Of a DNA stretch of 64,000 bases, positions 32,792-41,787 are shown in pieces. A model generated the notes under the pieces. The model made no database searches. It had not been told where the DNA came from and saw only the letters and a list, made by a program, of their open reading frames with translations. Position numbers and translations under genes: made by a program. This DNA is from Photobacterium toruni (GTDB lineage: Bacteria; Pseudomonadota; Gammaproteobacteria; Enterobacterales; Vibrionaceae). Position 1 is the stretch's first letter, and each line of letters opens with the position of its first letter. The DNA is taken from contig NZ_AP024854.1 in the NCBI RefSeq assembly GCF_024529955.1, forward strand, positions 1,674,001 through 1,738,000, written 5' to 3'.

Positions 32792-35659
32792 ATGTCTTCA
32801 TCTTCTCCGCGCTACCTTGTTGGTATTGATCTGGGTACAACACATACTGTTGTCGCTTATAGTGAAATTACAGATACCTTAGAAACAAGTCCGATGCATA
32901 TTTTTGAAATTGATCAATTAATTGCACCCGGTGAAGTAGTACGTAAACCATTATTGCCTTCATTTCGTTATCATCCAGCAGAAGGTGAAATGGACGCAAC
33001 CCAGTTAGTATTGCCTTGGAACGTTGAGCCTGTAAATGGTGAGATTCCGAGCGTTATTATTGGTGAATTTGCGCGTGAACTAGGCGCAAAGGTTGAAGGT
33101 CGCCAAGTTGTCAGTGCTAAAAGTTGGTTATCCCATCAACATGTTGATCGTAACGAAGCTATTTTGCCTTGGTCATCAACAGCTTCAACATCTGACGTTA
33201 AGAAAGTCTCACCTGTTATCGCCAGTGCAAGTTACCTAAACCATGTGCGTCAAGCATGGGACTATCACCATAAAAATGACAAACTTGCTCATCAAGAAGT
33301 TGTGATCACTGTTCCTGCTTCTTTTGATGAATCAGCACGTGCACTCACATTAGAAGCAGCTGAGCTTGCAGGATTAAAAAAAGTATTACTACTTGAAGAG
33401 CCGCAAGCAGTTTGTTATGACTGGTACGCCCAAAACCGCCAACACGCCGATGAGTTATTAAAAGACATTCCATTATTAATGGTGTGCGATGTCGGTGGTG
33501 GTACTACCGATTTAAGCTTAATTAAAGTCGGCAGTGATGAGGGTAAATTAACCCTTGATCGTATTGGCGTTGGTGATCACTTAATGTTAGGTGGCGATAA
33601 TCTCGATTTAGCACTAGCACACGTTGCCGAGCAACGCCTGCATGGCGAATCTAAAAAACTAAGCCCAGCTGCGTTATCAAAATTGATTCAGCAAACGCGA
33701 AAAGTGAAAGAAAAGTTATTATCAGGCAACGCACCAGATAATGCTAAAGTAACCATGCTAGGCAGTGGTTCGCGTTTGATTGGCGGTGCAAAAAGTATTG
33801 AGTTAAACCGTGAAGAAGTGCATAGCATTGCCCTTGATGGCTTTTTCCCTATCACGGCATTTACTGATCAACCAAATCAACGTCAAGCAGCCATGGTTGA
33901 ATTTGGCTTACCGTATGCGGCTGATCCTGCTATCAGTAAGCATGTTGCTCAGTTTATTGATCTGCATGACAATGTTTGTCGTGAAGCATTTAATGCGTTT
34001 AATCTACATCACCCAGATTCAATCATTATTAGTGATGACCAACCTGCAATTCCTGTTGCTGTACTGCTTAATGGCGGTGTGTTTAATAGCCCCCTACTGT
34101 CAGCGCGTACGCTAGATATTATTTCTCGTTGGCGTGGAGCGCCGGTTACTGAGCTTAAAAACCTCCACCCAGACTTAGCAGTTGCCTTTGGTGCTGTTGC
34201 TTATGCTAAAGCACGCCATGGCGCACAACTAAAAATCGGTGGTGGCTCAGCGCGATCATTCTTCTTAACGATTGGTGAAAACAAAGGCACCAAGCAAGGG
34301 ATCTGTTTATTACCCAAAGGGATTGAAGAAGGCACTGAAGTTACCTTAGCACACCGTAAGTTTGCATTAACGTTAGGCGAACCGGTACGATTTAACTTAA
34401 TTTCATCTACAAATGATAAACATCACGATGTGGGTGAGCTAATTGAAATCCTCGGTGATGGCTATGTTAACCTACCGCCTTTTATTGCAACCTTAGACAG
34501 TGAACGCGATCGTAGCGAATTAGCCGCAAACCAAAAAGATCGCGAGGAAGTTACATTAGCTTGTCAGCTAACAGAAGTAGGAACGCTGCAAGTTGAAGCA
34601 GTAAGCCTCACGGATAAGACTAAACGTTGGAAAGTAGAATTTTCTATTCGTAAAGATTTAGCTCGATTAAATCGTAATAATGATACTGATAGCACACTGG
34701 CAGAAAGTGAACTTCCAGCACGCATGCCAGATGCTATTGATGCCGTTAAAAAAGTCTTTGGGGGTAGTAAGACTGCTGATAATCAAGCGGCTAAAACACT
34801 TCGTAATGATCTCGATAAAATATTAGGTAAACGGGATAATTGGGAAACGCCATGTTTACGTGAACTTGCTAATGCATTACTTGATAGCAAGAAGCGCCGT
34901 CGTCGTTCAGATCTTCATGAACGTAATTGGTTAAAGCTTACTGGTTTTGCTATGCGTCCTGGGTTTGGCTACCCTGCTGATGAATACCGTATGGAGCAAA
35001 TTTGGCAGCTATATCAACATGGCATTCAATTTGACACTAATACGCAAACATGGTGTGATTGGTGGACATTCTGGCGTCGTGTCGCAGGTGGCTTAACGCA
35101 AGAGCAGCAACTTGTTATCTATAAAGACATTGCTAAATATATTACGCCAGGTGCGAGTCGTAACGCCAAGCTTAATAAAGAACTCCAAGAGCGTAGCTAT
35201 GAAGATATGGTTCGCTTAGCTGCGTCTTTAGAGCACTTACCGTTTGATAAGAAGCTACAACTGATTGAATGGTTATTTGGTCGTCTTCAGAAAACACAGT
35301 ATGCACAAGCGCATTGGTGGGCTATCGGTCGAATTGCAACTCGATCACCTTTTTATGGTAGTACACATAACTTATTATCCGCTGAGCATGTTTCTTACTG
35401 CTTACCAGAACTAATGAATTATGATTGGCGCAAAGAGTCATACATTGGTTTTGCAGCCGTAATGATGACGCGTATGACAGGTGATCGCACATTAGATATT
35501 AATGATGATCTTCGTCAACAAGTGATCGCTAAATTAAAACAAAGCAAAGCACCTGATAGCTGGATTGAAATGGTTTCTGAGGTCAAAATATTGACAGAGG
35601 AAGAAACAAAACGGGTCTTTGGTGATGCATTGCCTAATGGATTACGTCTTATTGGCTAA
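32792..35659 (+). CDS. Large divergent Hsp70 family protein with C-terminal extension (DUF3731-type)
   Basis: 955 residues from the ATG at 32792 (GGAG a few bases upstream); the frame extends back to 32759 without need. Hsp70 ATPase part 1-~620: VGIDLGTTHTVVAYSE, CDVGGGTTDLSLIKV, LNGGVFNSPLL. Then about 330 extra residues (from RMPDAIDAVKKVFGG), rich in Trp and Arg (RNWLKLTGFAMRPGFGYP, WCDWWTFWRRVAGG), which correspond to the DUF3731-type region found in such proteins. About 35% longer than DnaK. The N-terminal halves of the two Hsp70s are clearly related to each other. Confidence 0.88.
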   Translation: MSSSSPRYLVGIDLGTTHTVVAYSEITDTLETSPMHIFEIDQLIAPGEVVRKPLLPSFRYHPAEGEMDATQLVLPWNVEPVNGEIPSVIIGEFARELGAKVEGRQVVSAKSWLSHQHVDRNEAILPWSSTASTSDVKKVSPVIASASYLNHVRQAWDYHHKNDKLAHQEVVITVPASFDESARALTLEAAELAGLKKVLLLEEPQAVCYDWYAQNRQHADELLKDIPLLMVCDVGGGTTDLSLIKVGSDEGKLTLDRIGVGDHLMLGGDNLDLALAHVAEQRLHGESKKLSPAALSKLIQQTRKVKEKLLSGNAPDNAKVTMLGSGSRLIGGAKSIELNREEVHSIALDGFFPITAFTDQPNQRQAAMVEFGLPYAADPAISKHVAQFIDLHDNVCREAFNAFNLHHPDSIIISDDQPAIPVAVLLNGGVFNSPLLSARTLDIISRWRGAPVTELKNLHPDLAVAFGAVAYAKARHGAQLKIGGGSARSFFLTIGENKGTKQGICLLPKGIEEGTEVTLAHRKFALTLGEPVRFNLISSTNDKHHDVGELIEILGDGYVNLPPFIATLDSERDRSELAANQKDREEVTLACQLTEVGTLQVEAVSLTDKTKRWKVEFSIRKDLARLNRNNDTDSTLAESELPARMPDAIDAVKKVFGGSKTADNQAAKTLRNDLDKILGKRDNWETPCLRELANALLDSKKRRRRSDLHERNWLKLTGFAMRPGFGYPADEYRMEQIWQLYQHGIQFDTNTQTWCDWWTFWRRVAGGLTQEQQLVIYKDIAKYITPGASRNAKLNKELQERSYEDMVRLAASLEHLPFDKKLQLIEWLFGRLQKTQYAQAHWWAIGRIATRSPFYGSTHNLLSAEHVSYCLPELMNYDWRKESYIGFAAVMMTRMTGDRTLDINDDLRQQVIAKLKQSKAPDSWIEMVSEVKILTEEETKRVFGDALPNGLRLIG

Positions 35660-35680
35660 TTGATTTTAAAATGACCTAAT

Positions 35681-35706
35681 AAAGGGAGATCTATCTCCCT
35701 TTATTT
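35681..35706 (+). terminator. Terminator of the Hsp70 locus
   Basis: AAAGGGAGAT / ATCTCCCTTT stem with two-base loop. Confidence 0.85.
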
Positions 35707-35990
35707 AATCACATATATTCAATCTAATATTCCTTATTTAAAACCAAGCCGTAATTATTGCCTTTATGTCTAAAAAAATAGGCGTTTAATTTTAATTTTT
35801 CACTTTAGCGGCTAAATTAATCCATAAAAATAATTCTATTAATCTTCTGTTAAGGTTCATATTGCTATTGTCTTGCTAACAGCATTTGTTTACTTGTTAT
35901 AATAGATAACAGGTCGACCGTTTTTCAAGCATTGAGTGGACGTATTGGAACGACCATAATCCCACTCCAAAAATTCAAATAGGCAAGACT
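35707..35990. other. Promoter region of KorA-like gene
   Basis: No gene seen. AT-rich, with a short GTCGACCG/GAACGACC-containing stretch just upstream of the small regulator, where an operator might lie. No clear palindrome. Confidence 0.3.
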
Positions 35991-36194
35991 ATGACTAATA
36001 CACAATATGATTTAATCGCACAACGTATCTTCAAGTCAGAGAACCAGCGTGTTGCTGTTGCTGCCGTGGTTTTTGATGGACTATCAAGCTACGAAGCTGA
36101 GAAGCGTTATGAGCTACCAAAAGGCACTCTGTCTCGTAATGTTCGTAAATATAAAAACGAAGTACAATACATTGAGTCAGTTTCTGCAGCTTAA
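35991..36194 (+). CDS. Small KorA/TrfB-like helix-turn-helix protein
   Basis: 67 residues. A helix-turn-helix is visible at about 29-56: LSSYEAEKRYELPKGTLSRN, with the SYEAEKRYELPKGTLSRNV spacing of the KorA/TrfB DNA-binding domain of plasmid regulators. Basic after the HTH. There is no partner gene or plasmid function nearby; it stands alone between two terminators. It may be a stray regulator of acquired origin or a conserved small chromosomal gene. Target unknown. Confidence 0.65.
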   Translation: MTNTQYDLIAQRIFKSENQRVAVAAVVFDGLSSYEAEKRYELPKGTLSRNVRKYKNEVQYIESVSAA

Positions 36195-36280
36195 TGATTA
36201 AGTAATTTTTTATAATTAAACCGATATGCATAATGTATATATGAAATAAAATAACCATGGTTTAATTAGAAGCAAAAATA

Positions 36281-36312
36281 AAAGAGAATGTATCGCTACA
36301 TTCTCTTTTTTA
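36281..36312. terminator. Terminator between KorA-like gene and ABC permease
   Basis: AAAGAGAATG / CATTCTCTTT-type stem (AAAGAGAATGTA ... TACATTCTCTTT) with T-run; between convergent genes. Confidence 0.88.
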
Positions 36313-36338
36313 ATAACATTAATATTCTACAATGACAC

Positions 36339-37169
36339 TCAATCACCGCTACGTAAATAAACACTAACTTTAAATAACCCTACCGCAACAATTAATAATC
36401 CAAATAGCGTCACTGAACCAACACTTGCTAATGTCTGCCAAGGATGATTACTGGTTAGAATATTAAACGCCAAATTACTGACACGGTTTAGCCAAGTCCC
36501 TATTGCCATTGAATCAAACAACATATAACTAATGAACTTAATCAAGGTTATTGCAACAAACAAAACTAATAATGGGTGCTCAGTTAACTGAGAAGCACAA
36601 AAAATAATACAAATAATAGGCAATAAAGCTAAGCTCATTGCTATCATCATTGAAATAAACTGCCCCCAATGCAAACCAATTGCAGCAAGAGAAAGTCCAT
36701 TTTCTACCAACATGTCAGTCGGCATAACCCACTTCGCAACTACCCATACGGTCACATCTATAAATAATAAAAGTAATGATGACAATAATGGAATAATAAC
36801 TAATGCTACAAAGATCTTAATAGCAATTGCTTTACTGTCACTCACTGGCATCGAATGCCAAAAAGCTAACGTACCTTCTTTACGTTCCTTTGCAAGAGCT
36901 TTGGCAGAATAAGTAAAAAAGCTAAGTAAAGATACAATACCCGCAATAAAAAAAGCGCCAGAGCCAACAATGCCGGCAAATGATGATGTTGTTATCGGTG
37001 GTTGCCAACCATCAATATCATTCATCTGAATATTAAAAGAGAAACTATTAATATTACTCAATACTATTACAACCAATACAGCAGCAAATAATGCTAAAAA
37101 TAATGGCAATCGTATAATTATTTTATGTTCTAATAATTCATTTTTTACTAGAGTATAAGTTTGCTTCAT
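36339..37169 (-). CDS. ABC-2 type transporter permease
   Basis: 276 residues, six membrane segments, the first after the cytoplasmic KNELLEHKIIIRLP. ALAKERKEGTLAFWHSMPVSD after the second segment is the usual coupling region of ABC-2 permeases. Its start overlaps the ATPase stop (TAATG), so the two proteins are made together. An efflux or YtrC-like role is likely; the substrate is unknown. Confidence 0.85.
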   Translation of the reverse strand: MKQTYTLVKNELLEHKIIIRLPLFLALFAAVLVVIVLSNINSFSFNIQMNDIDGWQPPITTSSFAGIVGSGAFFIAGIVSLLSFFTYSAKALAKERKEGTLAFWHSMPVSDSKAIAIKIFVALVIIPLLSSLLLLFIDVTVWVVAKWVMPTDMLVENGLSLAAIGLHWGQFISMMIAMSLALLPIICIIFCASQLTEHPLLVLFVAITLIKFISYMLFDSMAIGTWLNRVSNLAFNILTSNHPWQTLASVGSVTLFGLLIVAVGLFKVSVYLRSGD

Positions 37170-38041
37170 TATATTGACTCCTGCTGTTTCGCTAAGAAGA
37201 TGTCAGCAAGACTGGGTTGGCTAATATCCCCTAATAATGCCAATTGAGAGATATCAGCGCCTTCAAATAATAATCGATATTGCCCTAATTGATAATTTAC
37301 AGTTAACGGATTTAATTGTTTCGCAGCATCAATGTTAGCCTCATTAGTAGACAAAATCATAAACTCAGCCGCTAATGACGATAAAGACGATTGCAATACG
37401 ACCTGACCATTTTTAAGCACTAAAACATCAGTTAGTAAATGCGCTATTTCATTCACCTCATGACTCGCTATAATTAATGCACGATCACCTTCAGTAAACC
37501 ACGCCATCAAAGTGCGATAAAATGTTGACCGATACATTAAATCAAGCCCAAGCGTCGGCTCATCTAAAATAAGTACATTGACGTTTGTTGCCATTACTAG
37601 CGCCAAATGTAACTGTACTTTCATACCTTTCGATAATGTTTTTACTTTACTATTAATACTGATATTCGTTTGAGCCAAATATTGCTGCATTTTTTGTTGT
37701 TCAAAACGAAAATGCACTCCTGCAGCATACGCAATTAACTGCTTAACAGTCATCCACTCAGGTAACATGGCTGCATCAGAAATATACGCAAGATTTTTAA
37801 CTATTTTCTCACGGTGCTTCTCAGGTGAGAGGCTAAATATACTTAATTCACCTGCGCAACTATGCATCCCTAATAACGTTTTAATGAGCGTTGATTTACC
37901 AGCACCATTATGACCGAGTAAACCGAGAACTTGTCCACTAGATAAACTAAAGCTAATGTTTTCTAATGCTTTTTTGTTATGATAAAACTTAGTAATGTGT
38001 TGAGCTTTAATAAAAGGCTCCGCACAGTTTATATTACTCAC
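37169..38041 (-). CDS. ABC transporter ATP-binding protein
   Basis: 290 residues: Walker A GHNGAGKST (about 43-51), signature LSKGMKVQ (a variant of LSGGQ common in YtrB/CcmA-type exporters), Walker B VLILDEPTLGLD, H-loop ASHEVNE. Pairs with the overlapping permease gene as an ABC-2 exporter. No GntR-type regulator adjoins, although such operons often have one. Confidence 0.9.
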   Translation of the reverse strand: MSNINCAEPFIKAQHITKFYHNKKALENISFSLSSGQVLGLLGHNGAGKSTLIKTLLGMHSCAGELSIFSLSPEKHREKIVKNLAYISDAAMLPEWMTVKQLIAYAAGVHFRFEQQKMQQYLAQTNISINSKVKTLSKGMKVQLHLALVMATNVNVLILDEPTLGLDLMYRSTFYRTLMAWFTEGDRALIIASHEVNEIAHLLTDVLVLKNGQVVLQSSLSSLAAEFMILSTNEANIDAAKQLNPLTVNYQLGQYRLLFEGADISQLALLGDISQPSLADIFLAKQQESI

Positions 38042-38417
38042 ATAAAGTCCTTAATAGTCAATTAATCGAAATAATATTGATTAGTAACATAAACAAGTCG
38101 CTTTATAAATTAAAGGCATACTGAATAGCACATTCATAATAAAACATCGTTTAATTATAATAAATGATAGGAAATTTAGGAATTGAAGAGAAAGTACAGT
38201 ATTCATCACATGCTTTTTAATAACATGCGTTCAAGCGAGTGTATACAGAGCTAATATTATTAACTCTGTATACTACATAAGTGATCAATATAAGAGTGCA
38301 ACTTACTATATTAAAATAAGAAGGCTGTAATTGATAAATATAGTATTAAGACACTACAGTATAAATTTAATCACATTAAAATAATTAAAAATCAGGTTTA
38401 ATTATTGATTTATATTG
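38042..38417. other. Intergenic region, nothing recognised
   Basis: Extremely AT-rich. Upstream side of the ABC operon and downstream of a small minus-strand gene. No gene, RNA or clear hairpin seen. Confidence 0.35.
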
Positions 38418-38732
38418 CTATTCAGCTTCATTGGATAGTTCTTTAACAACAAGATCATGTGGTAATACATCATCTTTTTCCATCATGGCTAAAATTTCAA
38501 TCATACGAGAATGGCGTGATTCTTGCTTGAATTCATGTAATACGGCAATTAGATTATTTATTTTTTGTAGGGGGATACGCTTAATTACTGCTTTTTGGCG
38601 ACCGGGAACTTCATCGGCAAAATCAATTAAAATTTGACGGTAGTCAACACGGGCTTCTTTTACTTCACCAGTTGCTTCTACACTTTTTAACATCGCACTG
38701 AGCGCTTTTTCTGCAGCTGCGAAACTGTCCAT
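38418..38732 (-). CDS. Small helical protein of unknown function
   Basis: 104 residues, charged, predicted all-helical, no signal or membrane segment. Begins MDSFAAAEKALSAMLKSVEA; central VPGRQKAVIKRIPLQKINNL; ends LVVKELSNEAE. Not recognised. Stop and start are clean and codon use resembles the neighbours, so it is probably real. Confidence 0.6.
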   Translation of the reverse strand: MDSFAAAEKALSAMLKSVEATGEVKEARVDYRQILIDFADEVPGRQKAVIKRIPLQKINNLIAVLHEFKQESRHSRMIEILAMMEKDDVLPHDLVVKELSNEAE

Positions 38733-39106
38733 TAATTACCTCGGATAATAATACAAATCTGCTTTAACATAAAAATTGCTAAGCATGCATTGATAAAATA
38801 AACAATCTTAATGATAAAAATCAACATTGTTCTATATTTAGCTAAATGAAATTAATAACCTCAGATGAATAAATGAGATTGGTGTTTACCTACCAATATT
38901 CCTTAAAGTGAATATGTTCACCTCAAAGTCTCTTCTATTATAATTGATCTTTTCATTTTCGTGTAACTGGGGACGCTACTTCTGTGAATATTACTCTGAG
39001 TTAGCTTTTTTGTGAACACTAATTTAAAAAAATTGGCAATTTATTCATTTAAAATTGATCGTATGGTCTTTTTTGACTCGATTCTTCACTAAAACACATA
39101 CACAAT
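38733..39106. other. Intergenic region up to the IS1595 insertion
   Basis: No gene seen. AT-rich; includes the promoter of the 104-residue gene and ends with TACACAAT (39099-39106), the left copy of the target duplication of the insertion sequence. Confidence 0.4.
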
Positions 39107-40132
39107 CCTGATTACCACCGAGACTCAGCCAGCGTTAATAATTTCTCTGGCATCGGTGGTGATTTTGCACCACATTTAATTAGCGTATTGAATATATCTT
39201 CAACTCGAAACCGATAATTAAATCGAAAACAGAATTCACCAAGATAACGAGGAATATGCTTTTCTCTAATTGCGTGATATGTCCCTTTTATCGAATTTTT
39301 AACGTTACCAATCATGGTATCGACCCAATAAAATGCAGCTTCATATTGGTGAAGTTCTTTACCATTTTTTGGTAATGAACCATGAATAATATCTGCTGCT
39401 AACAGACCATTAAAACAGGGTAAACCATCTGATATGACTAACGTTTTTTCTTGTAAATGCTTTTTAGCCCAATCTGTAATTTCTTGTTTTTTAAAACAAG
39501 AAACAACACTTAGCCGCATATAAATAGGATGACCTTCTTCATTCAAAGAGATCGCTGATACAAAAGGTGTTTTACCTTTGGCACCACGTCCTCGCTTTCC
39601 TTTTTGTTTACCTCCAATATATGCATCATCCAATTGCACGATATTGCCTAACTTTCGATTATCATCATGCTCTTTCATCACTTGCATGAGCTTATGTTTT
39701 ATTCGCCATGCTGCGTTATAAGAAACCCCTAATTTACGCTTTAGCTCTAATGCTGAAATACTGTTTTTATCTTGTGTGATGAGATAAATAGCTAAAAACC
39801 AAGTAGTTAACGGTAATTTTGAATGGGAAAATAAAGTACCTGCCGTCAATGATGTCTGATGGTGACACTTATTACATTGATATAATGACCGCGATTTAAG
39901 TTCACAATAACTTTTAGAAGCACAGGTAGGGCAAACGTAACCATTTTTCCATCGAATATTAAATAAACGCTCTCTACATTGAATTTCTGTCCCATACATT
40001 TGCATAAATTCGGGTATAGAAAAGCCTTTCTGAAATTGGATTGAATTCTTAGGCATAACGTCACTCCTATACTTCAATATCTTAAAGTATAGGAGATAAT
40101 TTAACAGTGGCTGTTAAATAGTGGTAATCAGG
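39107..40132 (-). mobile_element. IS1595-family insertion sequence, complete
   Basis: 1026 bases with perfect 12-bp terminal inverted repeats CCTGATTACCAC / GTGGTAATCAGG (39107-39118 / 40121-40132) and an exact 8-bp target duplication TACACAAT on both sides (39099-39106 and 40133-40140). Eight bases is the length known for IS1595. The transposase frame is whole. Intact ends and duplication point to recent insertion. Confidence 0.95.
39112..40056 (-). CDS. IS1595-family (ISXO2-like) transposase
   Basis: 314 residues from the Met at 40056, with AGGAG seven bases upstream (a Met seven codons earlier is less likely). N-terminal zinc ribbon (CPTCASKSYC ... CNKC), a helix-turn-helix, then the DDE/N catalytic domain: QLDDAYIGGKQKGKRG (first Asp), VISDGLPCFNG (second Asp), and the YWVDTMIGNVKNSIKG block. 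The stop codon falls inside the terminal inverted repeat. Confidence 0.93.
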   Translation of the reverse strand: MPKNSIQFQKGFSIPEFMQMYGTEIQCRERLFNIRWKNGYVCPTCASKSYCELKSRSLYQCNKCHHQTSLTAGTLFSHSKLPLTTWFLAIYLITQDKNSISALELKRKLGVSYNAAWRIKHKLMQVMKEHDDNRKLGNIVQLDDAYIGGKQKGKRGRGAKGKTPFVSAISLNEEGHPIYMRLSVVSCFKKQEITDWAKKHLQEKTLVISDGLPCFNGLLAADIIHGSLPKNGKELHQYEAAFYWVDTMIGNVKNSIKGTYHAIREKHIPRYLGEFCFRFNYRFRVEDIFNTLIKCGAKSPPMPEKLLTLAESRW

Positions 40133-40228
40133 TACACAATTACCCTGTACACACTTTTATCCCCTTAATAAAAGTCTAATAATCAACTATAGTTAGCACT
40201 AAATCATCCATTTCATAATAGGCAAATT

Positions 40229-41230
40229 GTGCGTCCTAACTCTCTTTTAGTTACTATTCTTGTCGGTAATATTCTCTCTCTTTCTAGCATTACCGCAAAT
40301 GCATCTATTCAATCATCGGGTAGTTTCACATCAAACGGTAGCTGTGAAGCTTATCAATCTTTTCGTAAACAAACTAATCCGAATAACACCCAACTAATTA
40401 GCAATAAACAATACGCAATTAAAGCTATAAATAAAAAAGATTTTGATTGGGTGCAGATACTTATTCCTAACGCATCTCCAGCAGTACGTTGGGTTAGTAA
40501 ATCATGTGGTACCACACACCTTAATAGTAATACCGCAATAAAGCCCACAACATCATTTGATACTTCACCCAAAAGCTGTAATACCCGTAATGAATTTGAT
40601 TCATATGTATTAGCCTTGACATGGCAACCAGGATTTTGTGAGCACTTTAATTACAGAGGTAATAAACCAGAGTGTACAGCCATTAATGACGGTAAATTAA
40701 AAATAACGAATTTAACGCTACATGGTTTATGGCCAAACAAAGCCAGCTGTGGCACCAAATATGGTTATTGTGATCGTTATGCTCGTCTGGATCTTTCAGC
40801 ATCTACTATCAAAGAAATCGCACCATGGATGCCAAATTTTTATTACCAAACAAAATTTGGGGAATATGAGTGGAAAAAACACGGCGTTTGTCAAAATTTA
40901 GACGCTAATGACTATTTCTTAACAGCAACAAAGCTGGTTGAAAAAGTAGACACATCTGCAATTGGTCAATTTATCAAAGCAAATATTGGTAAAAATGTCT
41001 CAACAGCCAGTTTTAAGAAAGACCTCATTTCTCATTTTGGCGCTAATGCCGTTGATCGTATTAGCTTAGCTTGTAGTCAGGGTAAATATTTAAATGAAGT
41101 TCGATTGAATATTGGGAAGTCCTTTAATGTTAACAGTAGTGTTCAGGCATTGCTTGAATCAGGTCCTAAAGGACGCCCTTTTTATGGTAATTGCCATAAG
41201 AAAATATACATTGAAGCCGCTGGAAAGTAA
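40229..41230 (+). CDS. Secreted ribonuclease T2 family protein
   Basis: 333 residues from a GTG at 40229 (TAGG upstream), with a Sec signal peptide ending near ITANA (about 25). Residues 35-95 form an SH3-like or similar extra domain. The RNase T2 domain follows: CAS I LTLHGLWPN (His165) and CAS II EYEWKKHGVC (Glu214, His218), plus several Cys for disulfides. Periplasmic or secreted RNA scavenging, like RNase I of E. coli. The IS1595 insertion ends about 95 bases upstream, so its promoter may have been affected. Confidence 0.9.
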   Translation: MRPNSLLVTILVGNILSLSSITANASIQSSGSFTSNGSCEAYQSFRKQTNPNNTQLISNKQYAIKAINKKDFDWVQILIPNASPAVRWVSKSCGTTHLNSNTAIKPTTSFDTSPKSCNTRNEFDSYVLALTWQPGFCEHFNYRGNKPECTAINDGKLKITNLTLHGLWPNKASCGTKYGYCDRYARLDLSASTIKEIAPWMPNFYYQTKFGEYEWKKHGVCQNLDANDYFLTATKLVEKVDTSAIGQFIKANIGKNVSTASFKKDLISHFGANAVDRISLACSQGKYLNEVRLNIGKSFNVNSSVQALLESGPKGRPFYGNCHKKIYIEAAGK

Positions 41231-41261
41231 CTATTCTCATATTTAGTTTTTATTTCTTCAT

Positions 41262-41293
41262 TAAGAGAGCAATGTATCATATTGCTCTCTTAT
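41262..41293 (+). terminator. Terminator of RNase T2 gene
   Basis: AAGAGAGCAAT / ATTGCTCTCTT perfect 11-bp stem, seven-base loop. Confidence 0.88.
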
Positions 41294-41787
41294 ACTTGTT
41301 TCCTATTCTAGCAGCCTATATTAAAGCATTTCTTATAATCAACCTCGCTACAAAATCAGCAATAACCCAGCCATTAAAAATTTATACACTCTTTTTTTTA
41401 ATGGCAAAATCTCAACATACGGTAATGCACAGCGTACAATAGCTTTTATCTAACTCCATTCACAATTATTTATAACCAATTGATTAGAAAGAATAAAAAT
41501 ACACACCACTATTAACAATGTAACGTGTTACATAGTAATATTTCTTTTTTTGTGATATAAGTCTCCTTGGATTTTAGATTTTTTGTGCTACCTTGCATCG
41601 CCTTAGATGGTAATGAAATCGGTTACATGTTAAGTAATTGTAATGCACAATAATCATGTATATTACAAATTATAAGCAATAAAAAACCTATTATAGAAAC
41701 CGATAGCAAGAGCACTCACAAGTAATGAATGTTCCTCTTCACTAAGTAATCCTTCAAGATTACATAGTTTTATTAACAGGAAAAAAT
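41294..41787. other. Long upstream region of AGCS symporter 1
   Basis: About 490 AT-rich bases without a gene. I compared it with the glycine riboswitch at 55932-56174 and found none of its conserved blocks, so this symporter seems to be controlled otherwise. Short complementary stretches near 41740-41765 (AGTAATCCTT / AAGATTAC) are weak. Confidence 0.45.

Noticed and set aside
41294..41787. Second glycine riboswitch ahead of AGCS symporter 1
   Set aside because: None of the conserved glycine aptamer blocks found at 56090-56175 is present.
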